A stretch of 64,000 nt of DNA from Nitrospira sp. CG24A (GTDB lineage: Bacteria > Nitrospirota > Nitrospiria > Nitrospirales > Nitrospiraceae). The stretch lies in NCBI GenBank assembly GCA_002869925.2, contig NEWT02000035.1, forward strand, positions 252,277 to 316,276, given 5' to 3'. Shown here piece by piece: positions 17,912 to 28,449 of the stretch; positions within the stretch are counted from its first letter, which is position 1, and every line of letters starts with the position of its first letter. The translations under genes were made by a program, and so were the position numbers. The notes below the pieces were generated by a model, which searched no databases, was not told the DNA's origin, and was given only the letters and a program-made list of their open reading frames with translations.

Positions 17912-19003
17912 CTAATGTTTGAGGTAGAAGGGCATGCTGTGAACTGTGGCCGGGTATCTGTGGTGATCGAATTCCACGGCCAGCTCGGTGCCTGGCTTAC
18001 TGAAGTCGCGAAGGGGAAATCCGAACGCAATGACTTGATTGAGCTGCGGGGAATGGACGGCACTGCTGATCCAACCCACTTCACGATCGCCGCTATAAAG
18101 TTTGGCTCCATGCGGAGGAACCACTGATTCTATGAGAACCAAGCCAACCAATTTTCGCCGCACGTTGCCGTAGGTGTCCATTCTCGCCACGACTTCCTGT
18201 CCAGGGTAACAGCCTTTATTCAAGCTGAACGCTTTCCCCTCCAGGTTCGCTTCCGGCGGGACGATTTCTTCGTTGAGATCAGGGCCGGCCTTCGGTAGGC
18301 CCGCTTCGATGCGGAGGGCCTCACGAGCGTGACTGCCAACTGCCTTGATGCCGTATGTCGCACCGGACTCCATCAGCCGTTCCCATGCTATGGGGAGGGC
18401 ATCGGCAGGCAACAATAGTTCCAGATCATCTTCTCCGGTTTCTTCTGTACGCAGGACGAGCGCGGTATGGCCTCCGATTTTCGCTGCGATGGCGTTCACC
18501 GGTTTGAGGTCGCTCATCTCGACTCCGAACGCGGCGCTGACGGTCGCACAAGCGTTGGGCCCGCTGACGAGTAAGAGCCCCCAGGACTCTGCACAGTTCT
18601 CCATCTTCGCTTTGGTGCCGTAGAGCAGAAACTTTCTGAGGGCTTGGAAGGTGGCCTCGCCGACCTCGCCGACATCTTCCACCCACACATTGTCAGGGAA
18701 GATATAGACTCGAAAGTAGCCGAGCATCTTGCCCTTGTGGGTGAGAAAGCTTGAATAGCGTCCTTGGCCTGGCTGGAGCGGGAAGATATCGTTGCTGATG
18801 AGGCTCTGTAACCATTTCACGCGATCATCGCCGGTGACACGGATTTTCCCACGGTGTGAGAGGTCGGAAAGGCCGACGGCCTGGCGTACGGCCTGATACT
18901 CTGTGCCCCATTGGCCATAGTGAGCGGGCATGTCCCACCCGGCGACCTCTTCAAAGGTTGCGCCAAGCTTCGCGTGATGTTCATGGAGACGTGACTGTTT
19001 CAT
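17912..19003 (-). CDS. ygfZ: YgfZ/GcvT-family folate-binding protein
   Basis: A 363-residue protein of the aminomethyltransferase-like family. The YgfZ signature KGCYPGQEVVARMD is present near residue 262, with the invariant cysteine. YgfZ proteins use tetrahydrofolate to help assemble or repair Fe-S clusters in certain enzymes; GcvT instead works in glycine cleavage. The KGCYPGQE motif favours YgfZ, although the N-terminal half (GWDMPAHYGQWGTEYQAVRQ) is closer to GcvT than E. coli YgfZ is. Its ATG overlaps the stop of the receiver-like gene by 4 nt, so the two are translationally coupled. Confidence 0.85.
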   Translation of the reverse strand: MKQSRLHEHHAKLGATFEEVAGWDMPAHYGQWGTEYQAVRQAVGLSDLSHRGKIRVTGDDRVKWLQSLISNDIFPLQPGQGRYSSFLTHKGKMLGYFRVYIFPDNVWVEDVGEVGEATFQALRKFLLYGTKAKMENCAESWGLLLVSGPNACATVSAAFGVEMSDLKPVNAIAAKIGGHTALVLRTEETGEDDLELLLPADALPIAWERLMESGATYGIKAVGSHAREALRIEAGLPKAGPDLNEEIVPPEANLEGKAFSLNKGCYPGQEVVARMDTYGNVRRKLVGLVLIESVVPPHGAKLYSGDREVGWISSAVHSPQLNQVIAFGFPLRDFSKPGTELAVEFDHHRYPATVHSMPFYLKH

Positions 19004-19386
19004 ACGTGAGTCCCTGCCACCTCCTCGACCAGATCTTTCAATCGTGAAGAGAACTCATTGCGCGAGACGATCTTGGTCACGCCCAGCGCCTTGGCCCGGT
19101 GAAAGGTATCGACTTCTTCGTGATTGGCGAAAGCGAGGATGGGAATGGTTTTCATGCTTGCGTCGGTTTTGAGAGTTTCCAGAGCTTGGAAGGCGTTCAG
19201 CCTCTCGTCGTTCATGTCCACAATGAAGGCGGACAGAGTCGTGGAGGAGGCCTTTTCTGCGATGTCCTGCTGCGTCCGAGCCCGTTCGATCTTGTAGCCC
19301 TTCGCCATCAGGGCGTCGCGGACCTTGGTATAGAAAAAGATATCGGTAACTGCAACGAGAATAGTCTTCTGGTCTGTCTGGCTCAT
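19000..19386 (-). CDS. Receiver-like (CheY-fold) stand-alone protein
   Basis: A 128-residue CheY-like domain with the phospho-acceptor position D57 in AFIVDMND. The N-terminal acidic pair is reduced (VAVTD), and the conserved lysine position reads IVSRNEF, so it may be a pseudo-receiver or non-canonical. There is no output domain. It overlaps the ygfZ-like gene by 4 nt (ATGA), suggesting a shared operon. The partner kinase is not in the window. Confidence 0.72.
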   Translation of the reverse strand: MSQTDQKTILVAVTDIFFYTKVRDALMAKGYKIERARTQQDIAEKASSTTLSAFIVDMNDERLNAFQALETLKTDASMKTIPILAFANHEEVDTFHRAKALGVTKIVSRNEFSSRLKDLVEEVAGTHV

Positions 19387-19510
19387 TTGGTTTTTCTAGT
19401 TTCTTTGGTTCAAAATGAGGCAGTACGGTTCAACTACATGGCTCGAACTAGGGAATCAAGGCAACTAAGACTGCCTAAGTAAACCACAAACCAGATCAAC
19501 TAAAACAACG

Positions 19511-19546
19511 AGACAAACCAGATAAACCAAATGAACTAGACAAACC
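19511..19546. repeat. Short low-complexity dispersed repeat (family 3, copy 1)
   Basis: A run built from related units (agacaaaccagataaacc, then aaatgaactagacaaacc) lies between the receiver-like gene and the TPR gene. A near match occurs at 28407-28433. Looser versions of the same unit fill most of 19387-19510. Confidence 0.5.
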
Positions 19547-19549
19547 TTC

Positions 19550-20065
19550 TCAGTTGAGTGAACTGATCAATCGCCCCAATGCTTTTTTTGCCAAGGCATA
19601 ATTGGGATTAAGGGCCAGGGCTTTCTTGTAGGAATCGATCGCCTCAGTCCATTGCCCTTTGCGTTCGTGGACACGACCCAAGTTGAGATGGGGAAAGGCT
19701 GGGCTCTCATAGCGTCTTGCCTGCAGGGCTTTCTGAAACCAGGTCATCGCTTCGTCGAGTTCGCCTTTTTCGATCAGATAGGCCCCGATATCATTATAAG
19801 GGTTGCCGAAGTCAGGGTCCTGCGCGATCGCCTTGTGACATTCCTCAATCGCCTCGTCGAGCCGTCCCATGAAGCTGTAGGTCCACCCGAGGAAGGTGTA
19901 GGCTTCGGCGGTCGGATGACTCTCAATCGATTTCTTGTAGAGCGTGACCGCTTCTTCCAGCTCGCCTTTCATCTGCAGTTCATAGGCTTGCTGGAAGAGT
20001 TGCCACGCCTCGCGTTTATCTTCTTCGTGGCCTTCGCCTTGTAGTAAAAAATCTTGTACATCCAT
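19550..20065 (-). CDS. TPR-repeat protein
   Basis: A 171-residue soluble protein made of about four tetratricopeptide repeats, seen from the spaced signatures AYTFLGWTYSFMGRLDEAIE, GNPYNDIGAYLIEKGELDEA and HLNLGRVHERKGQWTEAIDS. TPR proteins act as protein-protein adaptors; no catalytic domain is fused and no client is suggested by neighbours. The frame starts at an ATG at 20065 and shows no signal peptide. Confidence 0.85.
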   Translation of the reverse strand: MDVQDFLLQGEGHEEDKREAWQLFQQAYELQMKGELEEAVTLYKKSIESHPTAEAYTFLGWTYSFMGRLDEAIEECHKAIAQDPDFGNPYNDIGAYLIEKGELDEAMTWFQKALQARRYESPAFPHLNLGRVHERKGQWTEAIDSYKKALALNPNYALAKKALGRLISSLN

Positions 20066-20072
20066 AGTTAGG

Positions 20073-20190
20073 CCGATGAAAAAGATCCCCAGCGTCGTTC
20101 TCAGTCGTGCGAACTCCTCAACGTACCCCTGAGGGTACGCCTCCGGGTTCGCACTCCCTGCGGCCTCGCTGGATGACCTTTTTGATCGGG
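20073..20190 (+). repeat. Dispersed inverted repeat, copy A
   Basis: Outer arms ccgatgaaaaag (20073-20084) and ctttttgatcgg near 20178-20189 pair with one mismatch. The centre is the perfect hairpin cgtaccc-ctga-gggtacg (20122-20139). The intervening phrases cagcgtcgttctc and ctgcggcctcgctgg recur in other copies. It occupies the whole gap between the thi4-like gene and the TPR gene. Confidence 0.8.
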
Positions 20191-20211
20191 CTCCAGGAAC
20201 CGGGGGACAGG

Positions 20212-21012
20212 TTATTCGTTCTTCAGCTTCTTCTTAATCAGCTCTGCGCCATAGCGTCCAGAAAGCAACATTGAACCGAAGGCCGGTCCCATGCGGGGTG
20301 TGCCGTAGACCGCTGCCACGGCCAATCCGATCACAAAACAATTAGGGTAGACCTCGCCGGTCCGGTCCATGATTTCTTCTTCGGATCGAGACACCCACAT
20401 GCCGCCGTTGCCGGGCACGGCTTTGTAGAGATTGCGTTTGTGCAACAGTTCCACGACGACGGCATCGTGGCCGGTCGCGTCCACGACGATCTTGCTTTCG
20501 AGTGCAATGGGGTCCACGTGGATCATGTCGTGGCCGGCCATTTCGGCTGTTGTGTTGTTGACCACGACGCCTTCGAGCAGGCCGTCGCGGCGAAGCACTA
20601 AGTCGAGTACTCTCGTCAGGTTCATGATCTTGGCGCCGCCTCTATAGGCAGCTGCGATCAGCGCACCGGTGGCGTGTGGCGGATCGACGATGTACATCCC
20701 CTCACATTCCGTGATCTTCTTGCACGGCACGCCGATCTCTTCGAGGATCTCGTTGGCCGGTTCGCAGATTGTCGCCTTGTTCATCAGGTAGCCACCCGAC
20801 CAAAACCCTCCGCCCAGGGCAAGGCTCTGTTCGATGATGACCGTTCGAAATCCCATCGCCGCCAGATCATGGGCGCAGATCAGCCCGGAAGGTCCGGCGC
20901 CGACAATGATGACATCGCTCTCAATGAGCTGATCGAATTCTTTGTAGTATTCGCGCGCGATGTGGCGCGTGATATCTCGCTCACGCAATGGTGCTGGTTT
21001 TGGCTTTCCCAT
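20212..21012 (-). CDS. thi4: Thi4-family thiazole synthase
   Basis: A 266-residue NAD-dependent thiazole synthase that makes the thiazole phosphate moiety of thiamine from NAD, glycine and sulfur. It has the N-terminal dinucleotide motif GAGPSG (about residue 38), GGGFWSGGYLM, and the active-site segment IHVDPIALESKIVVDATGHDA. The residue that is the sulfur-donating cysteine in yeast Thi4 appears to be histidine here (MIHVDP), as in archaeal catalytic enzymes. Sulfide-dependent multi-turnover chemistry is therefore expected; this is inference from the family. It lies downstream of thiC on the same strand, separated only by repeat copy B. Confidence 0.9.
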   Translation of the reverse strand: MGKPKPAPLRERDITRHIAREYYKEFDQLIESDVIIVGAGPSGLICAHDLAAMGFRTVIIEQSLALGGGFWSGGYLMNKATICEPANEILEEIGVPCKKITECEGMYIVDPPHATGALIAAAYRGGAKIMNLTRVLDLVLRRDGLLEGVVVNNTTAEMAGHDMIHVDPIALESKIVVDATGHDAVVVELLHKRNLYKAVPGNGGMWVSRSEEEIMDRTGEVYPNCFVIGLAVAAVYGTPRMGPAFGSMLLSGRYGAELIKKKLKNE

Positions 21013-21030
21013 ACTCTATTCTCCCTCAAC

Positions 21031-21151
21031 GGATGCTGAAAACGGTCCCCAACTTCGTTCTCGGCTCATCGAAATCCTCACCGTACCCCGGAGGGTACGC
21101 CTCCGGTTCCGATTCCCCTCGGGCCTTGTTGGATGACCGTTTTGAGCATCC
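21031..21151 (+). repeat. Dispersed inverted repeat, copy B (thiC-thi4 gap)
   Basis: Outer arms ggatgct (21031-21037) and agcatcc (21145-21151) are perfect, extended by gaaaacggtc against gaccgtttt. The central hairpin is cgtaccc-cgga-gggtacg. Compared with copy A the outer arms differ, yet both sides changed together. It fills nearly the entire thiC-thi4 spacer. Confidence 0.85.
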
Positions 21152-21160
21152 TCGCTTGTC

Positions 21161-23107
<1,947 letters not shown>

Positions 23108-23115
23108 TCAACGTC

Positions 23116-23150
23116 AAAAAAAAGCCGCACCGATAATAAGGGGGTGCGGC
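23116..23150 (-). terminator. Rho-independent terminator in the thiC leader
   Basis: On the minus strand gccgcacc (23150-23143) pairs with ggtgcggc (23131-23124), followed by eight U. It lies between the TPP aptamer and the thiC start, so it is the likely expression platform of the riboswitch. Confidence 0.9.
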
Positions 23151-23179
23151 AGAGAGACCAACAGTTCCGGTTGTTCTCG

Positions 23180-23262
23180 CTTCCCTACGCTGGTATTACC
23201 CAGGTCAGGTTCTGAGGGTCGTCCGTTCGGGCGGACTCTCAGCCGTGTGGCCCCCCTAGCTT
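23180..23262 (-). promoter_or_regulatory. TPP riboswitch (THI element) of thiC
   Basis: Read on the minus strand it shows the conserved thi-box pieces in order: ggggggcc, ggctgagagt, a variable stem ccgcccgaacggac, gaccctcagaacctga, cctgggtaataccagcg and tagggaag. TPP binding in this class stabilises the downstream terminator, here at 23116-23150. Confidence 0.95.
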
Positions 23263-23325
23263 CAAGGAGGAATCGTATCGCCAGCCTCCTGCATTGTCAA
23301 CGGGGTATTAGGCCTACCCTGGGAG

Positions 23326-23503
23326 CCTGTCAGACATTGACCTTTCTACTACGGCGAACGATCTACGACCATCTGCGTCGTTCTCAGCCCGAAAAAATCC
23401 TCAACGTATTCCAGCGAATACGCCTCCGGTTTTTCCGGGCCTGCGGCCTCGCATCTGGCTGCACCTCCTTCGCCTCGTCATGAAGGCAATGTCAGAATAG
23501 GCT
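23326..23503 (+). repeat. Dispersed inverted repeat, divergent copy C
   Basis: The centre is cgtattc-cagc-gaatacg (from 23405), where ccc/ggg of other copies has become ttc/gaa on both sides. The outer arms are also complementary (cctgtcagacattgacctt against the segment ending near 23503), though unlike those of other copies. It lies between the thiC riboswitch and nadA. Confidence 0.65.
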
Positions 23504-23586
23504 CCAAGCGAACCGAGTGGATTATCGCCTGCCTAGGGATTCCTCACAGCGACCGGTTCATTGATTGTCGGAGAGTCCTAACGTAG

Positions 23587-23605
23587 AATAACACTTCACG
23601 TTATT
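23587..23605. promoter_or_regulatory. Imperfect palindrome upstream of nadA
   Basis: aataac and gttatt flank acttcac, 15 bp before the nadA start. It could be an operator for an NAD-responsive repressor or a coincidental dyad. Confidence 0.2.
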
Positions 23606-23619
23606 TTGCGAAGGAACCA

Positions 23620-24723
23620 ATGCAGACACTTTCGACGCTTCCCAAACTGATCACGGACTACCAACAACTGCCGGCAGAGGAACTATTCCGCCGGACGGTT
23701 GAGGCAAAGCGTGTGCTGGGAGATCGCGTGATGATCCTCGGCCACAATTACCAACGGGATGAAGTGATTGAGCATGCGGATTTTCGTGGCGATTCTCTTT
23801 TATTATCGAAACTGGCGGCCGAGCGGTCGGAGCGGCCCTATATTGTTTTTTGCGGCGTGCATTTCATGGCCGAGACGGCCGACATCCTGAGCCGCTCCAA
23901 GCAAACGGTCATCCTGCCTGATATGGCAGCGGGCTGCTCCATGGCCGATATGGCGGCCATTGAACAGGTCGATCAATGTTGGGAGACGCTGGGACGAGTC
24001 CTTCCAGTGGAAGAGACCGTCATGCCTGCGGTCTATGTGAACTCTGCCGCAGTGCTCAAAGCCTTTTGCGGCGAACATGGCGGGATTACCTGTACCTCCT
24101 CCAACGCGAAGGCGGTCATAGAATGGTCCTGGGCCAGGCGGGAGAAAATTCTCTTTTTCCCCGACGAGCACTTGGGCCGCAATACGGCGAACAAGATGGG
24201 GCTGCCGCGAGAAGAGATGATTGTGTGGGATCCCTATCAACCCAACGGGGGGAATACGCGGGAGGCGATCAAGCGCGCAAAGCTGATTCTTTGGAAGGGC
24301 CACTGCAGTGTGCACCAGATGTTTCAACCTGTGCACGTGGATAATTTCCGCAAGCAGTATCCGGATGGGAAGGTGATCGTCCATCCCGAATGCCACGAAG
24401 ATGTCGTGAACAAGGCTGACCTATCCGGCTCGACGGAGTTCATTATCAAAACGGTGACGGCGGCGCCGGCCGGGACGGCGTGGGCAGTGGGAACCGAATT
24501 GAATCTGGTCAATCGATTGAAGCGTGATCTTACCGATAAGAAGGTCTTCTTCCTGTCCTCTACGGTCTGCCAGTGTGCGACAATGTTCCGGATCGATGGA
24601 GCCCATCTCTGCTGGGCGATGGAAAATCTCGCCGACGGCCACGTCGTGAACCATATTGTCGTTCCGGACGACGAGAAACATTGGGCGAAGATTGCGTTAG
24701 ACCGCATGATGTCCGTCAGTTAG
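23620..24723 (+). CDS. nadA: Quinolinate synthase NadA
   Basis: A 367-residue quinolinate synthase, which condenses iminoaspartate and dihydroxyacetone phosphate in NAD biosynthesis. The three 4Fe-4S cysteine regions are present: DMAAGCSMADMA, VIVHPECHEDVV and STVCQCATMF. The sequence ILGHNYQRDEVI near the start is typical. GAAGGA lies 6 nt before the ATG. nadB and nadC are not in the window, but nadD is found at 49.5-50.2 kb. Repeat copy D follows the gene. Confidence 0.96.
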   Translation: MQTLSTLPKLITDYQQLPAEELFRRTVEAKRVLGDRVMILGHNYQRDEVIEHADFRGDSLLLSKLAAERSERPYIVFCGVHFMAETADILSRSKQTVILPDMAAGCSMADMAAIEQVDQCWETLGRVLPVEETVMPAVYVNSAAVLKAFCGEHGGITCTSSNAKAVIEWSWARREKILFFPDEHLGRNTANKMGLPREEMIVWDPYQPNGGNTREAIKRAKLILWKGHCSVHQMFQPVHVDNFRKQYPDGKVIVHPECHEDVVNKADLSGSTEFIIKTVTAAPAGTAWAVGTELNLVNRLKRDLTDKKVFFLSSTVCQCATMFRIDGAHLCWAMENLADGHVVNHIVVPDDEKHWAKIALDRMMSVS

Positions 24724-24729
24724 CGGGCG

Positions 24730-24851
24730 GGATCGTGAAAAAGGTTCCTGGCTTCGTTCTCGTTTCGCTCCAACCCTCAACGTACCTCGAACGGTACGCT
24801 TCGGGCTCTCGCTCACTGCGGCCTTGCCGGAAATCTTTTTGACCATCCTGC
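24730..24851 (+). repeat. Dispersed inverted repeat, copy D
   Basis: The outer arms ggatcgtgaaaaag and ctttttgaccatcc pair with two mismatches. The centre is cgtacc-tcgaac-ggtacg (6-bp stem). It lies between nadA and ileS and could act as a terminator-like hairpin for nadA transcripts. Confidence 0.75.
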
Positions 24852-24941
24852 AACGGACTCATCAGTTTAGGCTAGTACCTCAGCCCTTCCTTTGGGTATA
24901 TTCCTACATTTACTGTGCTGCCGCGAAAGCCTGAAATGCCC

Positions 24942-27755
24942 ATGGACTATAAAGCCACACTCAATTTGCCTAAAACCGATTTTCCGATGAAGGCAAACTT
25001 GCCTCAGCGGGAGCCTGAACTCTTGGCTTCGTGGGAGAAGGAAGGGTTGTACGAGCAAATTCAGGAGGCGGGGAAAGGCCGGCCGCTGTATGTTCTGCAC
25101 GATGGGCCGCCCTACGCCAATGGGCGTATTCATATCGGTCACGCACTGAATAAGATCCTCAAAGACATCATCATCAAATCGAAGACAATGGCGGGCTATC
25201 AAGTGCCCTATGTGCCGGGGTGGGATTGCCATGGTCTTCCGATCGAACATCAAGTCCTGAAAGAGCTCGGCGACAAAAAAAAGACGCTCGACACCCCGGC
25301 TATCCGCAAACTCTGCCGGGAATATGCGGAAAAGTTTTATACGATTCAGCGTGAGGAGTTTCAGCGGCTCGGTATCTTGGGAGATTGGCAGCGTCCCTAT
25401 CTCACGATGAATCCTGGCTATGAGGCCACGATCATCCGCGAGTTCGGGAAATTTGTGGAGCGGGGAGGGGTCTACAAGGGACTAAAGCCGGTACTCTGGT
25501 GCACGGCAGACCAAACAGCTCTTGCCGAGGCGGAAGTCGAATATGAAGATCACACCTCGCCCTCGATCTATGTGAAGTTTCCGTTAGTCACGTCGCCCAC
25601 GGTGCTCAGCCAGACGTTCCCCGGTATTTCGTTCCCTCTCGACATCAAGTTGGTTTCTGTCGTGATCTGGACGACCACACCATGGACGCTTCCGGCCAAT
25701 CAAGCCGTCTGCCTCCATGGCGACATCGACTATGCCTTCGTCCAGGTCGGCGACGAGGTGCTGATCGTTGCAGAAAAGCTTCTTGAGAGCGTGACGAAGG
25801 CCTGCAAGCTCGAAGGAGCGCGAGTGTTCGGGGTGAAGAAGGGGCGTGAAGGGTTCGAAGGGATCGAAACGCAACGGCCCCTGACCACCGGCCTGTCACC
25901 GATTCTACTTGGTGACTTCGTGACCCTCGATCAGGGGACCGGTTGTGTCCATATTGCACCGGGCCACGGTATGGAAGACTACATTCTCGTCCTTGAACAC
26001 AATGCCACAGCTTCGCCGGGTGAACGGCTGGAGATTCTGGCGCCGGTCGACAACGCTGGACGGTTTACCGACGTCGTAAAGGAATTTGCTGGCCAGCATG
26101 TGTTGAAGGCCAATCCGAAGATCGTGGAGTTCTTGCAGGCCAACGGACGCTTGCTGGGTCATGGGTCGCTGAACCATTCCTATCCGCACTGCTGGCGCTG
26201 TAAGAATCCTGTGATCTTCCGCGCTACCGAACAGTGGTTCGTGTCGATGGACACGAACGATCTTCGAAAAGAGGCGTTGGCGGAGATCGAACGGGTCCGA
26301 TGGATTCCAGCCTATGGCCGCGATCGGATTAACGGGATGATCGAGAACAGGCCCGATTGGTGTTTGTCGCGCCAACGTGTGTGGGGGGTGCCGATTCCAG
26401 GTTTTACCTGCACGGGGTGCCGGTTTGTGCTGGCCGATCCGATTGTGATTGAGCATCTTGCCATGTCGATGGAATCCCAAGGTGCCGATGTGTGGTTCGA
26501 ACAATCGGCTGCCGATCTGTTGCCTAAGGATACGGCCTGTCCAAAGTGTGGCGGGACGGATTTCGAGAAAGAACGGGATATTCTCGATGTCTGGTTCGAG
26601 TCCGGGGTCAGTTACGCGGCGGTGTTGAAAGCACGGAAGTGGTGGCCGGCTGACCTCTATCTCGAAGGGTCGGATCAGCATCGAGGCTGGTTCCACAGCG
26701 CCTTGCTGGCCGGTGTCGTGACGGATCATCGCGCGCCATATAAGGCGGTCCTGACTCACGGATTTGTTCTCGATGGGCAGGGCAAGAAGATGTCCAAATC
26801 GGCGGGAAATGTCGTCGCGCCGCAAGATGTGATCAAACAATCTGGCGCAGAAATTCTGCGTTTGTGGGTCTCGGCGCAGGATTATCGCGATGACCTTCGG
26901 ATTTCTCCTGAAATCCTGATCCATATGATCGAAGCTTATCGAAAGATTCGGAATACCTGTCGTTTTTTACTGAGTAATCTGTATGACTTCACCCCGGACA
27001 AAGACCGAGTTCCGTATGAGCAGTTACCTGAATTGGATCGTTGGGCACTGCATCGGCTGAGCGAGCTGATTCCACGGGTTAAGAAATCCTATGACGATTT
27101 TGAATTTCATACGATCTTTCATGCGATCAACAACTTCTGCTCGGTGGATCTGAGTTCTGTCTATCTCGATATTCTCAAGGACCGACTCTATACGTTCCGA
27201 GCCGATTCGCCCTTGCGTCGTGGATCTCAGACGGTGCTCTTCGAGATTCTCATCGCGATGACGAAGCTGATGGCGCCGGTGCTGAGTTTTACGGCAGAAG
27301 AGATTTGGCGGACCCTGGCGACGCAACCGGGAGGGCAGCTTGGGGTGAGCAGCGTACATCTGAGCACATTCCCAGAGGTTCGGCCACAATGGCAGGATGC
27401 CGCGCTAGCCGAGCGATGGGAGCGGCTATTGAAATACCGTAGCCAGGTGCAAGGGGTGCTGGAGGAGAGACGCCGGGAGAAGGTCATCGGATCTTCGCTT
27501 GAGGCGCGGGTTCATCTCACGATGGATGTAAAGACCGGTCAGTGGATAGTGAACTCGTGCAGGGACTTAGATACGTTGTTCATCGTGTCGGAGGTGACGC
27601 AGGAACATCGGTCCGATGCGATGACCGATTTCGCGATCTCCGTAACCAAGTCGACGCACGCCAAGTGCGAGCGGTGCTGGAATTATCGCAAGGCAGTGGG
27701 TCAAGATGCGAGCCATCCTACGTTGTGCGATCGCTGCATCGAGGCGGTGCAGTGA
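24942..27755 (+). CDS. ileS: Isoleucyl-tRNA synthetase
   Basis: A 937-residue class I synthetase that charges tRNA-Ile. It has the HIGH-type motif in GRIHIGHALNK (about residue 57), the KMSKS motif in KKMSKSAGN (about 615), an editing (CP1) domain between them containing VIWTTTPWTLPANQAV, and the C-terminal zinc-binding cysteines CERCWNY and CDRC. The start at the ATG at 24942 (MDYKATLNLPKTDF) matches the usual N-terminus; in-frame GTG 24915 and ATG 24936 are alternatives. The stop codon overlaps the lspA ATG (TGATG), so the two are coupled. Confidence 0.97.
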   Translation: MDYKATLNLPKTDFPMKANLPQREPELLASWEKEGLYEQIQEAGKGRPLYVLHDGPPYANGRIHIGHALNKILKDIIIKSKTMAGYQVPYVPGWDCHGLPIEHQVLKELGDKKKTLDTPAIRKLCREYAEKFYTIQREEFQRLGILGDWQRPYLTMNPGYEATIIREFGKFVERGGVYKGLKPVLWCTADQTALAEAEVEYEDHTSPSIYVKFPLVTSPTVLSQTFPGISFPLDIKLVSVVIWTTTPWTLPANQAVCLHGDIDYAFVQVGDEVLIVAEKLLESVTKACKLEGARVFGVKKGREGFEGIETQRPLTTGLSPILLGDFVTLDQGTGCVHIAPGHGMEDYILVLEHNATASPGERLEILAPVDNAGRFTDVVKEFAGQHVLKANPKIVEFLQANGRLLGHGSLNHSYPHCWRCKNPVIFRATEQWFVSMDTNDLRKEALAEIERVRWIPAYGRDRINGMIENRPDWCLSRQRVWGVPIPGFTCTGCRFVLADPIVIEHLAMSMESQGADVWFEQSAADLLPKDTACPKCGGTDFEKERDILDVWFESGVSYAAVLKARKWWPADLYLEGSDQHRGWFHSALLAGVVTDHRAPYKAVLTHGFVLDGQGKKMSKSAGNVVAPQDVIKQSGAEILRLWVSAQDYRDDLRISPEILIHMIEAYRKIRNTCRFLLSNLYDFTPDKDRVPYEQLPELDRWALHRLSELIPRVKKSYDDFEFHTIFHAINNFCSVDLSSVYLDILKDRLYTFRADSPLRRGSQTVLFEILIAMTKLMAPVLSFTAEEIWRTLATQPGGQLGVSSVHLSTFPEVRPQWQDAALAERWERLLKYRSQVQGVLEERRREKVIGSSLEARVHLTMDVKTGQWIVNSCRDLDTLFIVSEVTQEHRSDAMTDFAISVTKSTHAKCERCWNYRKAVGQDASHPTLCDRCIEAVQ

Positions 27756-28276
27756 TGAGCGGGCCTGTTCGCTATCTACTCCTGGCTCTGCTCGCCGCCT
27801 CGATCATAGCCATCGATCAGGCGACGAAACTATCCATCGTACAGTCGATGCGGCTGAATGAATCCATTCCGATTGTTCCGAATCTCTTCAGCTTGACCTA
27901 TATCCGAAATCCCGGCGCCGCCTTTGGATTGCTGGCCGGCAGCAGCGATGCCTTTCGCATGGTGTTCTTCGGCGTCACGTCGCTATTCGCGCTGGCATTA
28001 TTGGGGACGATTCTCTTCCGGTTGCCGAAAAAAGATTGGATGGGGCAGCTTAGTATTGCCGGGATTCTTGGAGGGGCGATCGGGAACCTGATCGATCGAT
28101 TACGGTATGGCGAGGTGATCGATTTTCTCGATGTCTATGTGGACTCCTACCATTGGCCGGCCTTCAATGTCGCCGACTCGGCGATCAGCATAGGGGTCGT
28201 TTTCTTGATTATCCATTTCGCCTTTGAAAAGAAAGATGTGACTCTCTTGCCGCACGAGTCCCCGCCGGCTTCCTAG
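27755..28276 (+). CDS. lspA: Lipoprotein signal peptidase LspA
   Basis: A 173-residue, four-helix membrane aspartyl protease that removes signal peptides from diacylglyceryl-modified prolipoproteins. The catalytic-aspartate regions are present in GNLIDRLRYGEVIDFLDV and FNVADSAIS, along with the conserved NPGAAFGL. The ATG overlaps the ileS stop by 1 nt, a pairing that is common in bacteria. Several lipoproteins encoded in this window are likely clients. Confidence 0.96.
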   Translation: MSGPVRYLLLALLAASIIAIDQATKLSIVQSMRLNESIPIVPNLFSLTYIRNPGAAFGLLAGSSDAFRMVFFGVTSLFALALLGTILFRLPKKDWMGQLSIAGILGGAIGNLIDRLRYGEVIDFLDVYVDSYHWPAFNVADSAISIGVVFLIIHFAFEKKDVTLLPHESPPAS

Positions 28277-28360
28277 CAGGATGCTGAAAAAGCCCGCCAG
28301 CGTCGTTCTCGGCTCATCGAAATCCTCAACGTACCCCTGAGGGTACGCCTCCGTTCATCA
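28277..28360 (+). repeat. Dispersed inverted repeat, copy E (right arm decayed)
   Basis: It starts immediately after the lspA stop with aggatgctgaaaaagcccgc, continues with cagcgtcgttctcgg, and holds the perfect central hairpin cgtaccc-ctga-gggtacg. The expected right arm is replaced by unrelated sequence. Confidence 0.7.
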
Positions 28361-28406
28361 CGTTCGCGTTGATCGTCGATGGCTTGCGGTAGTGTTAACA
28401 GGCCCT

Positions 28407-28433
28407 AGACAGACCAGATGAACCAGACCAACC
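28407..28433. repeat. Short low-complexity dispersed repeat (family 3, copy 2)
   Basis: agacagaccagatgaaccag followed by accaacc closely parallels 19511-19546. It lies between repeat copy E and the 3' end of the DUF2024 gene. Confidence 0.45.
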
Positions 28434-28449
28434 CTTACGCGCTACGCGC

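Noticed and set aside
25905..26924. 339-residue minus-strand frame opposite ileS
   Set aside because: The plus strand encodes canonical IleS motifs throughout; the antisense frame has no recognisable family and is a codon-bias artefact.
27542..27754. Upstream extension of the lspA frame
   Set aside because: It lies inside ileS and is not LspA-like. The TGATG junction at 27753-27757 gives a natural coupled start.
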